Assembly: GCA_001556125.1 (NCBI GenBank)
Contig: LSIG01000209.1
Location: forward strand, 1 to 64,000
Source of the DNA: Rhizobiales bacterium CCH10-E5
GTDB lineage: Bacteria > Pseudomonadota > Alphaproteobacteria > Rhizobiales > Beijerinckiaceae
DNA length: 64,000 bases
Direction: 5' to 3'
Positions 62,906-64,000 of the stretch are shown here, piece by piece. Under the pieces are notes generated by a model. The model was not told where the DNA came from. It saw only the letters and a list, made by a program, of their open reading frames with translations, and did not search any database. How positions within the stretch are numbered: position 1 is the first letter of the stretch; each line of letters starts with the position of its first letter. The position numbers and the translations under genes are program-made.

Positions 62906-63508
62906 ATGACGGACCGCGCCATGATGACACGCCTTAACCGGACACGGCTGTTGGTCGCAGCGGCGACCGCCACGACCCTGGCGGCAGGCGCAGCCATCCT
63001 TGTCGTGACGGCACAGCCCCGGCTGGCTCCCTGGACGCTCGACCCGACGGATCCGCGCGTATCGCTGGATGATGTCGAGCGTGAGGTGGCTCGACGTCAT
63101 CCGGTTCCGGAGGTCGAACCCGCGGGCCTGGCCGCCATGCTAGGGCGCGGCGAGGCCATGCTGTTCGACGTGCGCACGCAGGAGGAGTTCGATGCCGGCC
63201 ACCTGCCGGGCGCGATCCGGATCGAACCCGGCAGCTCGGCCGCCGAAATCCTCAGCCTTCACCGCGATCGGCTGGGCGACGGGCCGGTCGTGTTCTATTG
63301 CGCTGTCGGCGTGCGCTCCTCGCAGTTGATGACGGCAACGCTAAAGCAGATCGCCCCCCACGCCGGCGGCGGCGTCTACAATCTGCGCGGCGGCATATTC
63401 CGTTGGGCGGCGGACGGCCGCGCATTGGTCAGGGTCGATGGACCCGGCAAGGCGCATCACTTTGACGCCAGCTGGGGCCAGTTGCTGGCCAGGACGACAC
63501 CGCGTTGA
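62906..63508 (+). CDS. Membrane-anchored rhodanese-domain protein
   Basis: 200 residues. An N-terminal helix (LLVAAATATTLAAGAAILVV) anchors or exports the protein; residues 70-165 are a rhodanese domain with MLFDVRTQEEFDAGHLPGAIRIE and the active cysteine in VVFYCAVGVRSSQLM near 130. YNLRGGIFRWAADGR closes the domain. It probably transfers sulfane sulfur in the periplasm. 8 bp after the DUF547-like gene; ATGs at 62921 and 62924 are alternative starts. Confidence 0.87.
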   Translation: MTDRAMMTRLNRTRLLVAAATATTLAAGAAILVVTAQPRLAPWTLDPTDPRVSLDDVEREVARRHPVPEVEPAGLAAMLGRGEAMLFDVRTQEEFDAGHLPGAIRIEPGSSAAEILSLHRDRLGDGPVVFYCAVGVRSSQLMTATLKQIAPHAGGGVYNLRGGIFRWAADGRALVRVDGPGKAHHFDASWGQLLARTTPR

Positions 63509-63705
63509 CGGCCGCTACCGGTCCAGACGTCTCCGTCACGGGTCGATCCGCCTGGGATTACCGCGGATCAACGCTGTTCGCTTGGCTCGGCGTCGGCATC
63601 GGGGTGCAGAGGGTGATCGCAGTGGTCTGGCGCGAGCGTTTACCCGATCCGGGGCCTTACCGCGCCGTCTCGCGCGGCGGCCCCACGCGTGAGGGGGCGT
63701 CGTGA
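63505..63705 (+). CDS. Small conserved-position protein of unknown function
   Basis: 66 residues with one hydrophobic stretch (STLFAWLGVGIGVQRVIAVVW). No ATG is available; a TTG at 63505 overlaps the rhodanese stop (TTGA), and the stop shares a base with the next ATG (TGATG). This tight fit on both sides argues that it is a real gene despite the lack of homology I can recognise. Confidence 0.5.
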   Translation: MTAATGPDVSVTGRSAWDYRGSTLFAWLGVGIGVQRVIAVVWRERLPDPGPYRAVSRGGPTREGAS

Positions 63706-64000
63706 TGCCGAGCGAGGCGCCGATCGGGTTCGGCCTGATGTGCAAACCGCCGCGGCCCGGTACGGCCAAGACCCGGCTCGCCGCGGCCATCGGCCCCGAC
63801 AGGGCGGCGCGCCTGGCGCGCGCCTTCCTCGAGGATTGTGCCGCCGCCGCCGTCGCGGCAGCCCGCCTGCAGCGGCTCGACCGTGCGGCGTTTTTTCGCC
63901 CGGCCGATGCCGCAACCGAGATCGGCGCGATCCTCGGGCCGGGATGGCCTCTGGAGTTCGCCGATGCCGGCGACCTCGGCGCGACGATGCGCGACGTTCT
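63705..64000 (+). CDS. TIGR04282-type (DUF2064) glycosyltransferase, cut by window end
   Basis: First 98 residues only. The opening IGFGLMCKPPRPGTAKTRLAAAIGPDRAARL is the nucleotidyl-binding start of the TIGR04282/DUF2064 GT-A family, followed by AFLEDCAAAAVAAARL. The family partner, a TIGR04283 enzyme, lies at 59179-59811. The reading frame runs off the right edge. Confidence 0.8.
   Translation, partial: MPSEAPIGFGLMCKPPRPGTAKTRLAAAIGPDRAARLARAFLEDCAAAAVAAARLQRLDRAAFFRPADAATEIGAILGPGWPLEFADAGDLGATMRDV

Overview
The window reads as chromosomal DNA of a GC-rich alphaproteobacterium, most likely a chemolithoheterotrophic Hyphomicrobiales member of the Bosea type. The reasons are strong GC3 bias, long spurious antisense frames, many Tat-exported periplasmic proteins, TRAP, ABC and Bug transporters, and a full Sox thiosulfate-oxidation locus of alphaproteobacterial type. 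The genus is inference. I saw no rRNA, tRNA, insertion sequence, CRISPR array, att site or replication origin.

Left part (0-22 kb), organic substrate uptake and oxidation. A receiver-only response regulator lies at the edge. Next is a Tat-exported molybdenum aldehyde oxidoreductase operon (PaoABC type, minus strand). It is divergent from hyuA-hyuB (ATP-dependent hydantoinase/oxoprolinase pair) and a TRAP transporter (dctQMP). A LacI-family repressor follows, with two matching TGAAA-N4-TTTCA operators. One covers its own 5' end and the other lies just downstream of a TTGACA -35 of an eight-gene operon: an SsuBC/TauBC-like ABC importer, a DegT-type PLP aminotransferase, the importer's binding protein, a HisD-fold dehydrogenase resembling sulfopropanediol dehydrogenase HpsN, an SDR and a zinc-type alcohol dehydrogenase. 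I interpret this as a regulated sulfonate (2,3-dihydroxypropane-1-sulfonate-like) module. An orphan Bug-type binding protein follows.

Centre (22-38 kb), a sulfur island. It holds a SoxG/H-like metallo-hydrolase, a small cytochrome c, soxFEDCBZY (minus) divergent from soxAX (plus), soxW convergent with soxX, then soxS-soxR-soxT (plus). These converge on a bigR-type persulfide/sulfide operon (minus: blh, bigR, two half-size YeeE/YedE proteins, then a DUF2892 protein and a TauE/SafE permease). Two ArsR-family regulators, SoxR and BigR, both keep the two cysteines used for persulfide sensing. AT-rich inverted repeats sharing ATRCGAWTA occur upstream of blh, upstream of the DUF2892 gene and between soxW and soxS, so a common regulon is likely.

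Right part (38-56 kb), mixed catabolic genes: LysR and AraC regulators, a YcaC-like hydrolase, an MFS exporter, a YtcJ-type amidohydrolase with XapX, an extradiol-type VOC dioxygenase, an alpha/beta hydrolase, a DksA-type zinc finger, a DadA-like FAD oxidase, a second VOC protein and a Dpp/Opp importer with a fused two-domain ATPase.

Right edge (56-64 kb): two thioredoxin-fold proteins, a VCBS-repeat secreted protein, a metallophosphoesterase, a TIGR04283-type glycosyltransferase, a mercuric-reductase-like flavoprotein, a TVP38 membrane protein, a DUF547-like short protein, a rhodanese, a 66-residue protein and a TIGR04282-type glycosyltransferase cut by the window end. These look like one functional cluster whose chemistry is not settled.
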